Counted from the first letter of the stretch, positions 1-8,638 are shown. The stretch: DNA of 12,089 nucleotides from CAUUFM01 sp041844335 (GCA_041844335.1 JBGZAX010000075.1:1-12089), one strand, 5' to 3'. Program-made: numbers and translations. The notes: generated by a model not told the origin, from the sequence alone.

Positions 1-1872
1 AAAGGCTTTAATTGTTTCGACATACTCTGAAAAAATCTCGTCATTACTATAGTATTTATGAATATTTACATATAAAATAGCTCTATCTTCGTCTGCAATA
101 TCAGTTTTATACTTGAAATAATGCAGTGCCTGCTTCAACACAGGCTTTTCCAAGTGTAACGGCAGGCTTTTTAAGTAATATTCATAAACTCCGGTAATTG
201 CGGTGCCCTGCATAATAGCCTGCTCATAAATCGGCAAAAATGAACTGCCCACACAGCCGCCGGTGATACAATATCCACATATTACCTCCAGTCTGTCAAA
301 GGTCAAATATCTGTCATAACCTGCGGCTAAAAGCCGATAAACCTCACTTTTAAAGCTTCTTGCAAACGTGGCAATGTGAAATATGGCATTCCAAAGTCCT
401 CCAGATGCCACATTTCGCTTTAGGGCAAAGTGACACACCTGTATCTCAAAATCCGAAAATTCACTGAGCAGCTCCGGATTTTTATTAAGCATTACCGCAG
501 CCTCGCATAAGAGCAGTACATTGTCTTTACTAAGCTCGTACTGCTCCTTTAATACCTTAAACCTCTTATGCACGTCACTTACATACTCGTCATCCAAAAA
601 CAGCAGGAACCAAAGTAAAGAAAAAAGCTTAGGCTTTTCATTTCTGAATTTTATTATATCGCTCTTTAATTCATCAGCAAAGCTTTCATCGTCTTTAAAA
701 AATGCCACGAGATATAAAAAATATGCCTTATTTGTAATATCGGTTTCTTCATCAATATTTATGCTGTAAAGAAGGAGCCTTGCCTTATCCGTATTGTTAA
801 TTCCAAGCAGCAAATGCACCTTATAAAGTCTGATAAACGTACTGTTATCAAGCTTTTCAAGCACCTCTATATATTCTAAACTTTGAGCTGCCCACTCCTC
901 TTTTTTAAGCTTACCCAAGCGAAAATCTATGTACCTGTTCATTAAAATAACGACAAGATTTCTTTTTTTGCTTAATTTCTTTTTTTCAATCTCCGTTAAT
1001 ACCGAGTTGTCTACCAGAATTCTATAGCTGATTCTTTGCAAACCGTTATCAAAATGAATAAAGCCGTCGTTTATGCCATCTCTTAGTTTGTCAGGTCTTA
1101 TATTATACCTGAAATTTATAATATCGGATTCATAATCGTCGCAGACATCAATGATGTTTTTGTCAGGCTCAATAAATGAGCAGTCGCAGGACACGTAGAT
1201 ATCGGTGTGTCCTTTGTTTTCTAATCTCAAGCCGAAAGAATAGGAGGTGATATCCTTTGGTGCAAATACCCTGTTTGTGTTGGTGTCAACGAAACTTAAA
1301 AACTGAGGCTTTTTAAGATTGCAGGCACACAAAAATCTGTCTAAAGCGTCTTTTCTGTACTTTGACAGCATTATCTGTTTATAAACGGACCTTTTTCCGG
1401 CATCATCAACTAAGACAATCCTTTCAAATCCGTCATTAAAGAAAAAATCGGTGGCGGTATTATAGTTCTCATCTACAAGTCTTAAGAATTCATCAAAATT
1501 ATTAACCGTCACATTTCCGATGTTAAGTGATGGCGATAAAACCTTGAGCTTAAATGGAATATTGACTATATCCAGATTTGTAAAGAGCCTTATAATGCCG
1601 TCATTTTCATCTCCTGAAAAAAGTCCGTCGGTAGAAATGGTATATGATAACATGACAGGTGTCTCATTAAAGCTGTTTTGGGTAAACTTAATAAAAGGAG
1701 AGTCACAGATTAAATGTCCATTTATTATAACATCGGTTTCCGTGCTTATAATAAGACTTCCAGTAAGGCTCTCTCCCTCTTTAATAGCAGCTGTTATTTC
1801 TTTTTGGTTAAGCCCTATGACAGGCTTTTTCATTTCAAATCTGCCATAAGCCCAATCATTCAAGCTCTTCAT
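1..1872 (-). CDS. Large DUF5717-type protein, N-terminal 624 residues (runs off left edge)
   Basis: An open frame starts with ATG at 1872 and continues without a stop to base 1, so the C-terminus lies outside the window. The protein begins MKSLNDWAYGRFEMKKPVIG. Residues 1 to about 300 are rich in short beta strands and look like Ig/ASH-type beta-sandwich domains. From about 320 to 624 it becomes helical with Leu/Tyr-rich repeats, resembling TPR-like solenoids. There is no signal peptide or membrane segment, so it is probably cytoplasmic. From memory this matches the large (roughly 1,100-residue) DUF5717 family of Lachnospiraceae, whose function is unknown; I could not check this by search. 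The start codon overlaps the glyA stop as ATGA and there is no good Shine-Dalgarno site, which suggests translational coupling to glyA. The reading frame is secure; the family name is less so. Confidence 0.85.
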   Translation of the reverse strand, partial: MKSLNDWAYGRFEMKKPVIGLNQKEITAAIKEGESLTGSLIISTETDVIINGHLICDSPFIKFTQNSFNETPVMLSYTISTDGLFSGDENDGIIRLFTNLDIVNIPFKLKVLSPSLNIGNVTVNNFDEFLRLVDENYNTATDFFFNDGFERIVLVDDAGKRSVYKQIMLSKYRKDALDRFLCACNLKKPQFLSFVDTNTNRVFAPKDITSYSFGLRLENKGHTDIYVSCDCSFIEPDKNIIDVCDDYESDIINFRYNIRPDKLRDGINDGFIHFDNGLQRISYRILVDNSVLTEIEKKKLSKKRNLVVILMNRYIDFRLGKLKKEEWAAQSLEYIEVLEKLDNSTFIRLYKVHLLLGINNTDKARLLLYSINIDEETDITNKAYFLYLVAFFKDDESFADELKSDIIKFRNEKPKLFSLLWFLLFLDDEYVSDVHKRFKVLKEQYELSKDNVLLLCEAAVMLNKNPELLSEFSDFEIQVCHFALKRNVASGGLWNAIFHIATFARSFKSEVYRLLAAGYDRYLTFDRLEVICGYCITGGCVGSSFLPIYEQAIMQGTAITGVYEYYLKSLPLHLEKPVLKQALHYFKYKTDIADEDRAILYVNIHKYYSNDEIFSEYVETIKAF

Positions 1873-3107
1873 ATAAGTGGATATTTATCCGTCAGCTCCT
1901 TCACTATAGTTTTTGCCTCATCTATGCCGGCATCACCCTTGTTTGCCACCGACATAATAGCTTCAGCTATTTTATCTATATCATCCTCTTTTAAACCTCT
2001 CGTGGTGACCGCCGGAGTTCCAAGACGTACTCCGCTCGTAACAAACGGAGATCTCTTTTCATTGGGAATTGTGTTTTTATTGACAGTGATATTCGCCGAA
2101 TCTAAAAGCTTTTCCAAATCTTTGCCCGTAAATTCACTGTCTGATAAATCCATAATCATTAAGTGATTATCGGTACCGCCCGACACAATTTTTTGACCTC
2201 TTTTCATCAAACCTTCAGCCAAAGCTTTTGCATTTAAAATTACCTGTTTTTGATATGCTGTAAAGTCTTCACTTAAAGCCTCCTTAAAGCACATAGCCTT
2301 TCCGGCTATAACATGCATTAAAGGACCTCCTTGAATTCCGGGAAAAACTGCTTTATTAAAATTGTATTTTTCATTAACGGCATTGCTTGACAATATCATA
2401 CCGCCTCTCGGACCTCTTAGTGTCTTATGAGTGGTGGTGGTCACCACATCGGCATATGGAACAGGACTTTCGTGCAGCCCTGCAGCCACAAGTCCCGCAA
2501 TATGAGCCATATCCACCATCAATAAAGCTCCCACCTCATCGCAGATTTCCCTGAATTTCTTAAAATCTATCTTTCTTGAATATGCGGAGGCTCCGGCTAT
2601 AATAAGCTTCGGCTTATTCTCTTTAGCAAGCTTTCTTACATTTTCATAATCAATGTAGCCTTTTTCATCAAGGCCATATTGCACGGCATTAAAATACTTA
2701 CCTGATACGTTTACAGAGCCTCCGTGAGTCAGATGTCCGCCCTGATCAAGATTCATCCCCATATATGTATCATGAGGATTAAGCAATGCAAAAAACACGG
2801 CAAAGTTGGCTTGTGCTCCCGAGTGCGGCTGAACATTGACGTATTCGCACTTAAAAAGCTTTTTGGCATTTTCAATAGCCATATTTTCTACATCATCCAC
2901 ATATTCACAACCGCCATAGTATCTTTTAGCGGGATACCCTTCCGCATATTTATTCGTAAGAACACTGCCGACCGCCTCTTTTACGGCCTCGGAAACCCAG
3001 TTTTCGGAAGCAATAAGCTCTATATGGTTGTTTTGTCTGCTTTCCTCATTTTTTATAGCCTTTGCCAGTTCCGGATATTCACGACTTATAAATTCTAAAT
3101 TTTGCAT
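1869..3107 (-). CDS. glyA: Serine hydroxymethyltransferase
   Basis: This 412-residue cytoplasmic PLP enzyme interconverts serine plus tetrahydrofolate with glycine plus 5,10-methylene-tetrahydrofolate, the main source of one-carbon units. The family hallmarks are present: LIASENW near residues 31-37, NKYAEGYPAKRYYGG at 52-66, the cofactor-contacting D199 and H202 in VDMAHIAGL, and TTTTHK at 223-228, with K228 the expected Schiff-base lysine, followed by TLRGPRGG. The length is normal for bacterial GlyA. The start is fixed by an AGGAGG site (bases 3113-3118) five bases upstream of ATG. It lies 18 bp downstream of the lgt-like gene and overlaps the next gene by 4 bp, so it sits inside an operon. 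No separate promoter or purine/folate riboswitch was seen in front of it. No anomalies. Confidence 0.98.
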   Translation of the reverse strand: MQNLEFISREYPELAKAIKNEESRQNNHIELIASENWVSEAVKEAVGSVLTNKYAEGYPAKRYYGGCEYVDDVENMAIENAKKLFKCEYVNVQPHSGAQANFAVFFALLNPHDTYMGMNLDQGGHLTHGGSVNVSGKYFNAVQYGLDEKGYIDYENVRKLAKENKPKLIIAGASAYSRKIDFKKFREICDEVGALLMVDMAHIAGLVAAGLHESPVPYADVVTTTTHKTLRGPRGGMILSSNAVNEKYNFNKAVFPGIQGGPLMHVIAGKAMCFKEALSEDFTAYQKQVILNAKALAEGLMKRGQKIVSGGTDNHLMIMDLSDSEFTGKDLEKLLDSANITVNKNTIPNEKRSPFVTSGVRLGTPAVTTRGLKEDDIDKIAEAIMSVANKGDAGIDEAKTIVKELTDKYPLI

Positions 3108-3125
3108 ATATTCCTCCTATAAAAA

Positions 3126-3953
3126 TCATTTTTTATCTACATCGGCATAAGAATTATTCTGACGTTTTAAAGAATAATTCATTAAAGCTGCACCGCAAAT
3201 AAATATAAAAATACTTATAAACTGTGAGGTCGATAAGGCTCCAATAAACCCTCTTATGCTGTCGCCTCTATAAAACTCTATGATAAATCTGCCCACGCTG
3301 TATAACAACATGTAGCTTGCGGTAACAAAGCCTCGCTTTTCATTTTTTTTACTGATTAAATATAAAATTATAAAAAAGCAAAAATTTCCGGCACTTGAAA
3401 TAAGCTGTGTCGGCACAAGTGCTATTCCTGTAGGTGCTTGTGAAAATTCACTCGTAAACACTACTCCGATAGGACTTGAAGTAGGCTTACCATAGCAGCA
3501 GCCCGCACAAAAACAGCCTATTCTGCCAAAACCCTGCGCCATTGATACGAACGGCATAATATTATCAAAGCTTGTTAAAACATCTATCTTTTTCATATAG
3601 CAATAAAGCCATATTCCGAATGATCCTCCTATTATAGAGCCGTAAATCACAAAACCGTTGCTAATAAGATCCCTAATAGATGCATTTTTCAGAACATAGG
3701 AAAGATTTGGCAAAATATGCAAAAGCTTTCCGCCGATAAAGCCGAACAGAATTGCCGCGAATATTATATCCGTCATATTTTCTCCACTCGGAATACGGGT
3801 TTTGACATCCTTATATGAAGAACCGTATATAGATCTTAACCTTTTATCGGCAGTTTTATATGACAGATATGATGCCCACAAAATGCCTATTCCTATCATA
3901 AAGCCGTAGCTTGGAAGTCTTATAACTCCATTGTTGAAATAATATGGTAGCAT
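3126..3953 (-). CDS. lgt: Prolipoprotein diacylglyceryl transferase-like membrane protein (divergent Lgt)
   Basis: This 275-residue polytopic membrane protein has about seven hydrophobic segments. Lgt moves a diacylglyceryl group from phosphatidylglycerol to the lipobox cysteine of prelipoproteins. Family features visible: LPSYGFM at 13-19 near the N-terminus, a GFGRIG signature at 141-146, VPTQL at 180-184, and GRFIIEFYRGD at 221-231 (R222, E226, R229). Several usual key residues differ. The His of the HGG motif (H103 in E. coli) is Tyr104 in VIYGSIIGG, and the signature, normally GRxGNFxN, reads GRIGCFCAGCCYG at 143-155, with Cys at the Asn position and four cysteines. I believe such forms are common in clostridia, but whether this one is the cell's working Lgt is uncertain. 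An AAGGAG site precedes ATG. It lies 35 bp after aspS and 18 bp before glyA. Confidence 0.85.
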   Translation of the reverse strand: MLPYYFNNGVIRLPSYGFMIGIGILWASYLSYKTADKRLRSIYGSSYKDVKTRIPSGENMTDIIFAAILFGFIGGKLLHILPNLSYVLKNASIRDLISNGFVIYGSIIGGSFGIWLYCYMKKIDVLTSFDNIMPFVSMAQGFGRIGCFCAGCCYGKPTSSPIGVVFTSEFSQAPTGIALVPTQLISSAGNFCFFIILYLISKKNEKRGFVTASYMLLYSVGRFIIEFYRGDSIRGFIGALSTSQFISIFIFICGAALMNYSLKRQNNSYADVDKK

Positions 3954-3988
3954 AACTACTCCTTATCTTTTTTCGTATTGTACAGTAA

Positions 3989-5773
3989 TCAATCCTCTTT
4001 TTTGCTTATTTCAATTCCAAGCTCCAAGAGCTGAGTTTCATCTACAACACTCGGCGCATTTGTCATCATACATGATGCGTCTTTTACCTTAGGAAAGGCT
4101 ATTACATCTCTTATGTTGTCAGTGCCTGTTATAAGCATAATCAGCCTGTCAAGTCCGTAGGCAAGTCCCGCGTGCGGAGGAACTCCGTATTTAAATGCCT
4201 CAAGCAAATATCCGAATCTGTTCTCCGCCTGCTCCTTTGTAAAACCAAGCATAGAAAACATCTTGTTCTGTATATCGGGATCAAAAATTCTGACACTACC
4301 TCCGCCTATCTCGTATCCGTTTAAGACAATATCATATGCCTTAGCTCTTACTTTCTCAGGTGCGGTATCAAGCAAAGAAATGTCCTCGTCCATAGGCATT
4401 GTAAAAGGATGATGCATAGCCACGTATCTTTTATCCTCTTCAGAATACTCCAATAACGGAAAATCTACTACCCACAGGAAATTAAACTTGGACTCATCTA
4501 TAAGTTTAAGCTCTTTTCCTAAGTAAAGCCTTATCGCTCCTATCAAATTAAGAACGAATGATTTTTCACCTGCCGCTAAAAGTATTAAATCGGAATTTTC
4601 AGCTTTCATGCAGGACTTAAGCTTAGCTATATCTTCATCGCTCATAAACTTTGCAAATGAAGATTTAACACCTCCATCATCTAAAAAAGCCATATACGAA
4701 AGTCCGGCTGCCCCATAACCCTTGGCCATTTCCACAAGAGCATCTATCTTTTTCCTCGACATACCAGCCTGACCCTTTACCGTAATACCTCTTACAGTAT
4801 CTCCTCTTTCTATAGCATCCGCAAATGCTTTAAAGCCGCATCCTTTAACCGCCTCATCAGCACATACAAGCTCCATATCAAATCTTGTATCAGGCTTATC
4901 GGAGCCGAATCTGTTCATAGCCTCATCATAGGTCATTCTTTTAATTGGTGTTTGAACCTCTACATCTATCTGTTTAAAAATTTCCTTCAACAAGCCCTCG
5001 TTTACTTCTATTACATCTTCCATATCGACAAATGATAATTCCATATCAATCTGGGTAAACTCCGGCTGTCTGTCTGCCCTTAAATCTTCGTCTCTAAAGC
5101 ATCTTGCCACCTGAAAATATCTGTCATAGCCTGCACACATAAGGAGCTGCTTAAAAAGCTGCGGAGATTGCGGCAATGCATAGAACTTTCCGTTGTGAAT
5201 TCTGCTGGGTACCAAATAGTCTCTCGCACCCTCGGGAGTGCTGTTTATAAGAATAGGGGTCTCTATTTCTAAAAAGCCCTGAGATTGCATATAGTTCCTT
5301 GCAGCATTTACAATCTTATTTCTCATAATCAGCTTATTTACCAAATCGGGACGTCTAAGATCAAGGTATCTGTGCTTTAATCTTAATTCCTCTTTAGTCT
5401 TTTCGGCATCAAAAATATTAAAAGGGGGAACCTGTGCAGTTGACAGAATTCTTAGAGAATTCGCAACTACTTCAATTTCTCCTGTTTTCATATCGGGATT
5501 AAAAGCGCCGTCGCGCATTCTTACCTTGCCATTAACCGCTATGACGAACTCCGATCTTAACTCCTTAGCCTTTTCAAATAAGGAACTTTCGGTTTCACTG
5601 TCAAAAACCAGCTGTATAAGACCGGTTCTATCTCTCAAATCCACAAATAACAAGCTTCCGTAATTTCTTTTTTTATTGACCCAACCGCACAAAGCAACGT
5701 TTTCTCCTGCCTCATTTTTTTGAACCTCTGTACATCTGTGAGTTCTTTTTAATTCTTTTAAATTATCTATCAT
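3989..5773 (-). CDS. aspS: Aspartyl-tRNA synthetase, bacterial type
   Basis: This 594-residue class II enzyme charges tRNA-Asp with aspartate in the cytoplasm. Domains: an N-terminal OB-fold anticodon-binding domain (about 1-110, CGWVNKKRNYGSLLFVDLRD), a catalytic core starting around 140 (RYLDLRRPDLVNKL), motif 2 with FRDEDLRADRQPEFTQ at 226-241, a bacterial GAD insertion (about 290-420), and motif 3 around GLAYGLDRLIML at 536-547. The length is normal for the bacterial family. The position equivalent to E. coli Leu30, which helps decide whether the enzyme is specific for tRNA-Asp or also charges tRNA-Asn, is Tyr38 here. The ATG at 5773 has an AAGGAG site seven bases upstream and overlaps the end of hisS by 11 bp, a typical hisS-aspS arrangement in Firmicutes. 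Confidence 0.98.
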   Translation of the reverse strand: MIDNLKELKRTHRCTEVQKNEAGENVALCGWVNKKRNYGSLLFVDLRDRTGLIQLVFDSETESSLFEKAKELRSEFVIAVNGKVRMRDGAFNPDMKTGEIEVVANSLRILSTAQVPPFNIFDAEKTKEELRLKHRYLDLRRPDLVNKLIMRNKIVNAARNYMQSQGFLEIETPILINSTPEGARDYLVPSRIHNGKFYALPQSPQLFKQLLMCAGYDRYFQVARCFRDEDLRADRQPEFTQIDMELSFVDMEDVIEVNEGLLKEIFKQIDVEVQTPIKRMTYDEAMNRFGSDKPDTRFDMELVCADEAVKGCGFKAFADAIERGDTVRGITVKGQAGMSRKKIDALVEMAKGYGAAGLSYMAFLDDGGVKSSFAKFMSDEDIAKLKSCMKAENSDLILLAAGEKSFVLNLIGAIRLYLGKELKLIDESKFNFLWVVDFPLLEYSEEDKRYVAMHHPFTMPMDEDISLLDTAPEKVRAKAYDIVLNGYEIGGGSVRIFDPDIQNKMFSMLGFTKEQAENRFGYLLEAFKYGVPPHAGLAYGLDRLIMLITGTDNIRDVIAFPKVKDASCMMTNAPSVVDETQLLELGIEISKKED

Positions 5774-7022
5774 TAAGTATCTCCTTTAAACTATCAATAT
5801 CAAGATTAGACACTATATCCTCTCCCGTGGACATTCTCTTTACGGCACCGACGTTGTCGTCAACCTCGTGACTTCCAAGTATTACAACGTATCTTGCACC
5901 TATCTTATCGGCATACTTCATCTGAGCCTTGACACTGCGTCCCATTGTGTCTATCTCAGCAACATAGCCGTTATCCCTTAATTCCTTGGCTAATTTAAGC
6001 CCCTTTAATACCGGTTTGTCATCTCCGATGTGCCCGATGAACATATCAGGCGCCGGTCTTTTCGGAAGATCTATATCAAGCCGCTTTATTACCTCTAAAA
6101 GTCTCTCAAGTCCCATCCCGAAACCGACCGCCGGATAGTCCTTTTTTCCCTCAATCTCTTTTACAAGATTATCGTATCTTCCACCCCCACAGACAGTAAG
6201 TCCTGTATCGTCCACAAATTCAAATACGGTCTTTGTGTAATAATCAAGCCCCCTTACAAGCCTATTATTTTCGGTAAAAGGAATGTCGTATTCTTTAAGC
6301 AGTTTTTTTAGATAATCAAAATGTTCATTACATTCATCATCCATAAAATCGGCGATCTTAGGAGCATCAGATACGACAGCTCTGCATGATTCCTCCTTGC
6401 AGTCGAGAATTCTTAAAGGATTCTTATCCATTCTGTCCCGACACACCTTACAAAGCTTATCTTTATTTCCCGATAAATGTTCCTTTAAAGCGACATTATA
6501 TTCGTTTCTGCATTTGGCAGTCCCGATGTTGTTTATATTAAGAACTACCTTGTTTATACCTAAAGCCTTTAAACATTCATAAGCAAGACCTATTACTTCA
6601 ATTTCGGCTAAGGGAGATGGCGAGCCTATCATTTCCACTCCGAACTGGTGGTGTTGCCTTAATCTCCCACTCTGTGGCTTTTCATACCTAAAAGCCGGTG
6701 TAACATAAAAAAGCTTGCAAGGTAGAGGATATTCTTGCAAACCATTTTCAATAAAGGCTCTTATAGCACCGGCGGTTCCCTCCGGCTTTAATGTGATACT
6801 TCTGCCTCCTTTGTCAAGAAAAGTGTACATCTCCTTTTGCACAATGTCAGTCGTTTCTCCCACACCTCTTGAAAATAAGATCGTATGCTCAAAAATAGGG
6901 GTGATAATCTCTTCAATATTATATGTTCTTGCCTTTTCTCTAAGAATTCCCTCCAAATACTGCCTGTTGTACATTCTGTCCTTGTACCAATCCTCAACTC
7001 CTCTCGGTGCATTTGTAATCAT
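5763..7022 (-). CDS. hisS: Histidyl-tRNA synthetase
   Basis: This 419-residue class II synthetase charges tRNA-His. Visible features: TPIFEHTILFSRGVGETTD at 41-59 (motif 1 region), LKPEGTAGAIRA at 78-89, motif 2 FRYEKPQSGRLRQHHQFG at 111-128, the HisRS-specific RGLDYYTKTVFEF at 257-269, motif 3 GFGMGLERL around 300-308, and an anticodon-binding domain from about 325 to the end. The insertion domain carries four cysteines (C191, C194, C208, C213). The ATG at 7022 has an AAGGAG site about nine bases upstream that overlaps the end of the cyclase gene; the gap is only 16 bp. No T-box leader, which controls hisS in many Firmicutes, is present, so expression must come from the promoter before the cyclase or one further upstream. 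Confidence 0.98.
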   Translation of the reverse strand: MITNAPRGVEDWYKDRMYNRQYLEGILREKARTYNIEEIITPIFEHTILFSRGVGETTDIVQKEMYTFLDKGGRSITLKPEGTAGAIRAFIENGLQEYPLPCKLFYVTPAFRYEKPQSGRLRQHHQFGVEMIGSPSPLAEIEVIGLAYECLKALGINKVVLNINNIGTAKCRNEYNVALKEHLSGNKDKLCKVCRDRMDKNPLRILDCKEESCRAVVSDAPKIADFMDDECNEHFDYLKKLLKEYDIPFTENNRLVRGLDYYTKTVFEFVDDTGLTVCGGGRYDNLVKEIEGKKDYPAVGFGMGLERLLEVIKRLDIDLPKRPAPDMFIGHIGDDKPVLKGLKLAKELRDNGYVAEIDTMGRSVKAQMKYADKIGARYVVILGSHEVDDNVGAVKRMSTGEDIVSNLDIDSLKEILNDR

Positions 7023-7038
7023 ATAATAATTCTCCTTT

Positions 7039-8469
7039 TCACATATCCTCTATTCTATAGTCATTTCTGCATTGCTTCTTAGCCTTATATAAGGCTTCAT
7101 CCGCCCTGTTAAAATAATCAATAATCCTATGATCAGCATCGAAAAATCCGAAACAAACGCCCTGTGTAACGGTAACAACATCGGAGGTCTTGGAATAATC
7201 GTGCCTGATATCAAGACTTATAACATTATCCTTAATCAGCTGTATGATCTCTTCAATCCGATCTCTTTTGATGCCGTTATAAATCATTACAAATTCATCT
7301 CCGCCATACCTGCAGCAAAATACATTTCCGTTTTCTTCACATACAGCCTTAAAAACCGATGCAACCGCCTGAATACATTCATCTCCCATTTTATGACCGT
7401 AATTATCGTTATATTGTTTAAAATAATCAATGTCAATTATCTCAAATGCCAAATAATCGGGATTTGCATTTAATTTGTCAAAAATGTTCTTCGAATAAAT
7501 TTCATAAGCAAACCTGTTAGGCAAATGCGTAAGCGCATCAGTTTCGGATTTTTTACGCAAAACAGCATTTTCTCTTAAAGATGCCACCATTTTATTTACA
7601 CTTTCTGAGATTAGCAAAAATTCATCCTGTGTATTTAAATTCAGTTCACTTTCAGGTATTACTCCCTGTTCAATCTCTCTCAAATAAGATGTTATAGGTC
7701 CTATTGAAGAGATTGATCTGTACATAACCGTTATAATAATTATGCAGCAGATTATTACAACAATTATCATGAAAAAGGTGATATTGTTTACGGAAGTCAA
7801 AATCTCAGTCTTAAGCTCTGAAATATTTCTACCGGCAACAATGGCTCCAATCACATCGCCCGCATCATTTCTAATAACTCTGTATAAACAGTAAATACTG
7901 CTGCCCGCAACATTTGCCTCTCCTGAATAAAATCCTTTTTCATCCAATTCATCCGCCACTTTTCTGCTCATGTAAGTACCCACTATAGAATTGCCGTCAT
8001 GGCTCTTTGTACTGCCGGCCACCCTTAAATAATGCCCCTCATGATAGCCATCCGAATTCTCATTAGGTCTAACGTAGCATAATTTTGCATCTTTATCAAG
8101 TACAAATACATATGACAGGGTGTTTGTCTTTTGCTGATGATCTAAAAACGGTGAAAGGTTGGCATTTTCTTCTGTTCCGTCGCCAATTAATGTGTTTCCG
8201 TAATATATTTCTTTTCCATTCGTATGCCAGTGTGCATTTTGATCATAACGACTTATTAAGTCCTCAATATAATTTATATCGGATTCAAGTCTGCTCATAA
8301 TAAGTTTTTTTTCAAGACGTTCAATAGTGGAATTTACCGCATAGTTCATAAAAAACAATACCACAAACGCAAATACCAAACAAGTGAGAATTATTCTTGA
8401 ACTTACGGTTTTAAATGATAACACATTTTTTATTGTATCAAGGAACTTTTTAAATCTTTTGTTCTCCAT
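7039..8469 (-). CDS. Membrane diguanylate cyclase: Cache-type sensor, HAMP, GGDEF
   Basis: The protein is predicted to make cyclic di-GMP from two GTP in response to an external signal. From the upstream ATG at 8496 (485 residues), a membrane helix spans about 35-53, an extracytoplasmic Cache-like domain about 60-235 (IVGTYMSRKVADEL, and GDVIGAIVAGRNIS near its end), a second helix about 237-258, HAMP about 259-312, and GGDEF about 315-485. The GGDEF domain looks active: TDALTHLPNR at 319-328, IDIDYFKQYNDNYGH at 354-368, and RYGGDEF at 396-402. The inhibitory RxxD I-site is missing (N389 and V392 at those places). I prefer ATG 8469 (MENKRF, 476 residues) because it follows a GGGGTTGG stretch, while ATG 8496 has no purine-rich site; both are possible. 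It heads the hisS operon. Confidence 0.93.
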   Translation of the reverse strand: MENKRFKKFLDTIKNVLSFKTVSSRIILTCLVFAFVVLFFMNYAVNSTIERLEKKLIMSRLESDINYIEDLISRYDQNAHWHTNGKEIYYGNTLIGDGTEENANLSPFLDHQQKTNTLSYVFVLDKDAKLCYVRPNENSDGYHEGHYLRVAGSTKSHDGNSIVGTYMSRKVADELDEKGFYSGEANVAGSSIYCLYRVIRNDAGDVIGAIVAGRNISELKTEILTSVNNITFFMIIVVIICCIIIITVMYRSISSIGPITSYLREIEQGVIPESELNLNTQDEFLLISESVNKMVASLRENAVLRKKSETDALTHLPNRFAYEIYSKNIFDKLNANPDYLAFEIIDIDYFKQYNDNYGHKMGDECIQAVASVFKAVCEENGNVFCCRYGGDEFVMIYNGIKRDRIEEIIQLIKDNVISLDIRHDYSKTSDVVTVTQGVCFGFFDADHRIIDYFNRADEALYKAKKQCRNDYRIEDM

Positions 8470-8533
8470 AAATATAACCAACCCCACAATTGACATTCAA
8501 AGAAACAACTAAATTAATTATACGTTAACTTTT

Positions 8534-8562
8534 AATGTACTACTAATATCAAATTTTGTCAA
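8534..8562 (-). promoter_or_regulatory. Sigma-A-type promoter for the cyclase-hisS operon
   Basis: On the minus strand a perfect -35 box TTGACA (8557-8562) is followed by a 17-base spacer and the -10 box TACATT (8534-8539). Transcription would start near 8527, giving a leader of about 30 or 58 nt depending on the start codon used. A second TATAAT lies at 8517-8522 but lacks a -35 box at the right distance. Confidence 0.75.
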
Positions 8563-8564
8563 TA

Positions 8565-8587
8565 TTATGATAATTTTTTAATCATAA
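8565..8587. promoter_or_regulatory. Inverted repeat next to the -35 box of the cyclase promoter
   Basis: A perfect dyad, TTATGAT and ATCATAA separated by 9 bases of A/T, starts two bases upstream of the TTGACA box. Its place suggests an activator or repressor site. Because it is all AT-rich with poly-T on one side, it could also act as a weak terminator after lrgB. No other terminator was found in the 142 bases between lrgB and the cyclase. Confidence 0.4.
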
Positions 8588-8638
8588 AAAAATATAATTT
8601 GTTTATGCAAGTCACTTCGATTGCCAATACCGGGTTGC

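Noticed and set aside
521..2166. Plus-strand open frames opposite the DUF5717-type gene and glyA
   Set aside because: They lie opposite convincing minus-strand genes, lack ribosome binding sites and resemble no known protein; they are shadows.
6788..7012. 74-codon minus-strand ORF inside hisS
   Set aside because: It is an out-of-frame shadow of the conserved hisS N-terminal coding region.
7023..7038. T-box leader before hisS
   Set aside because: Only 16 bp separate the cyclase stop from hisS, and no T-box consensus is seen there or in the cyclase leader.
8570..8638. Intrinsic terminator after lrgB
   Set aside because: Only weak, AT-only or 4-bp GC-poor hairpins are present; none has a convincing stem with a U-run directly after it.
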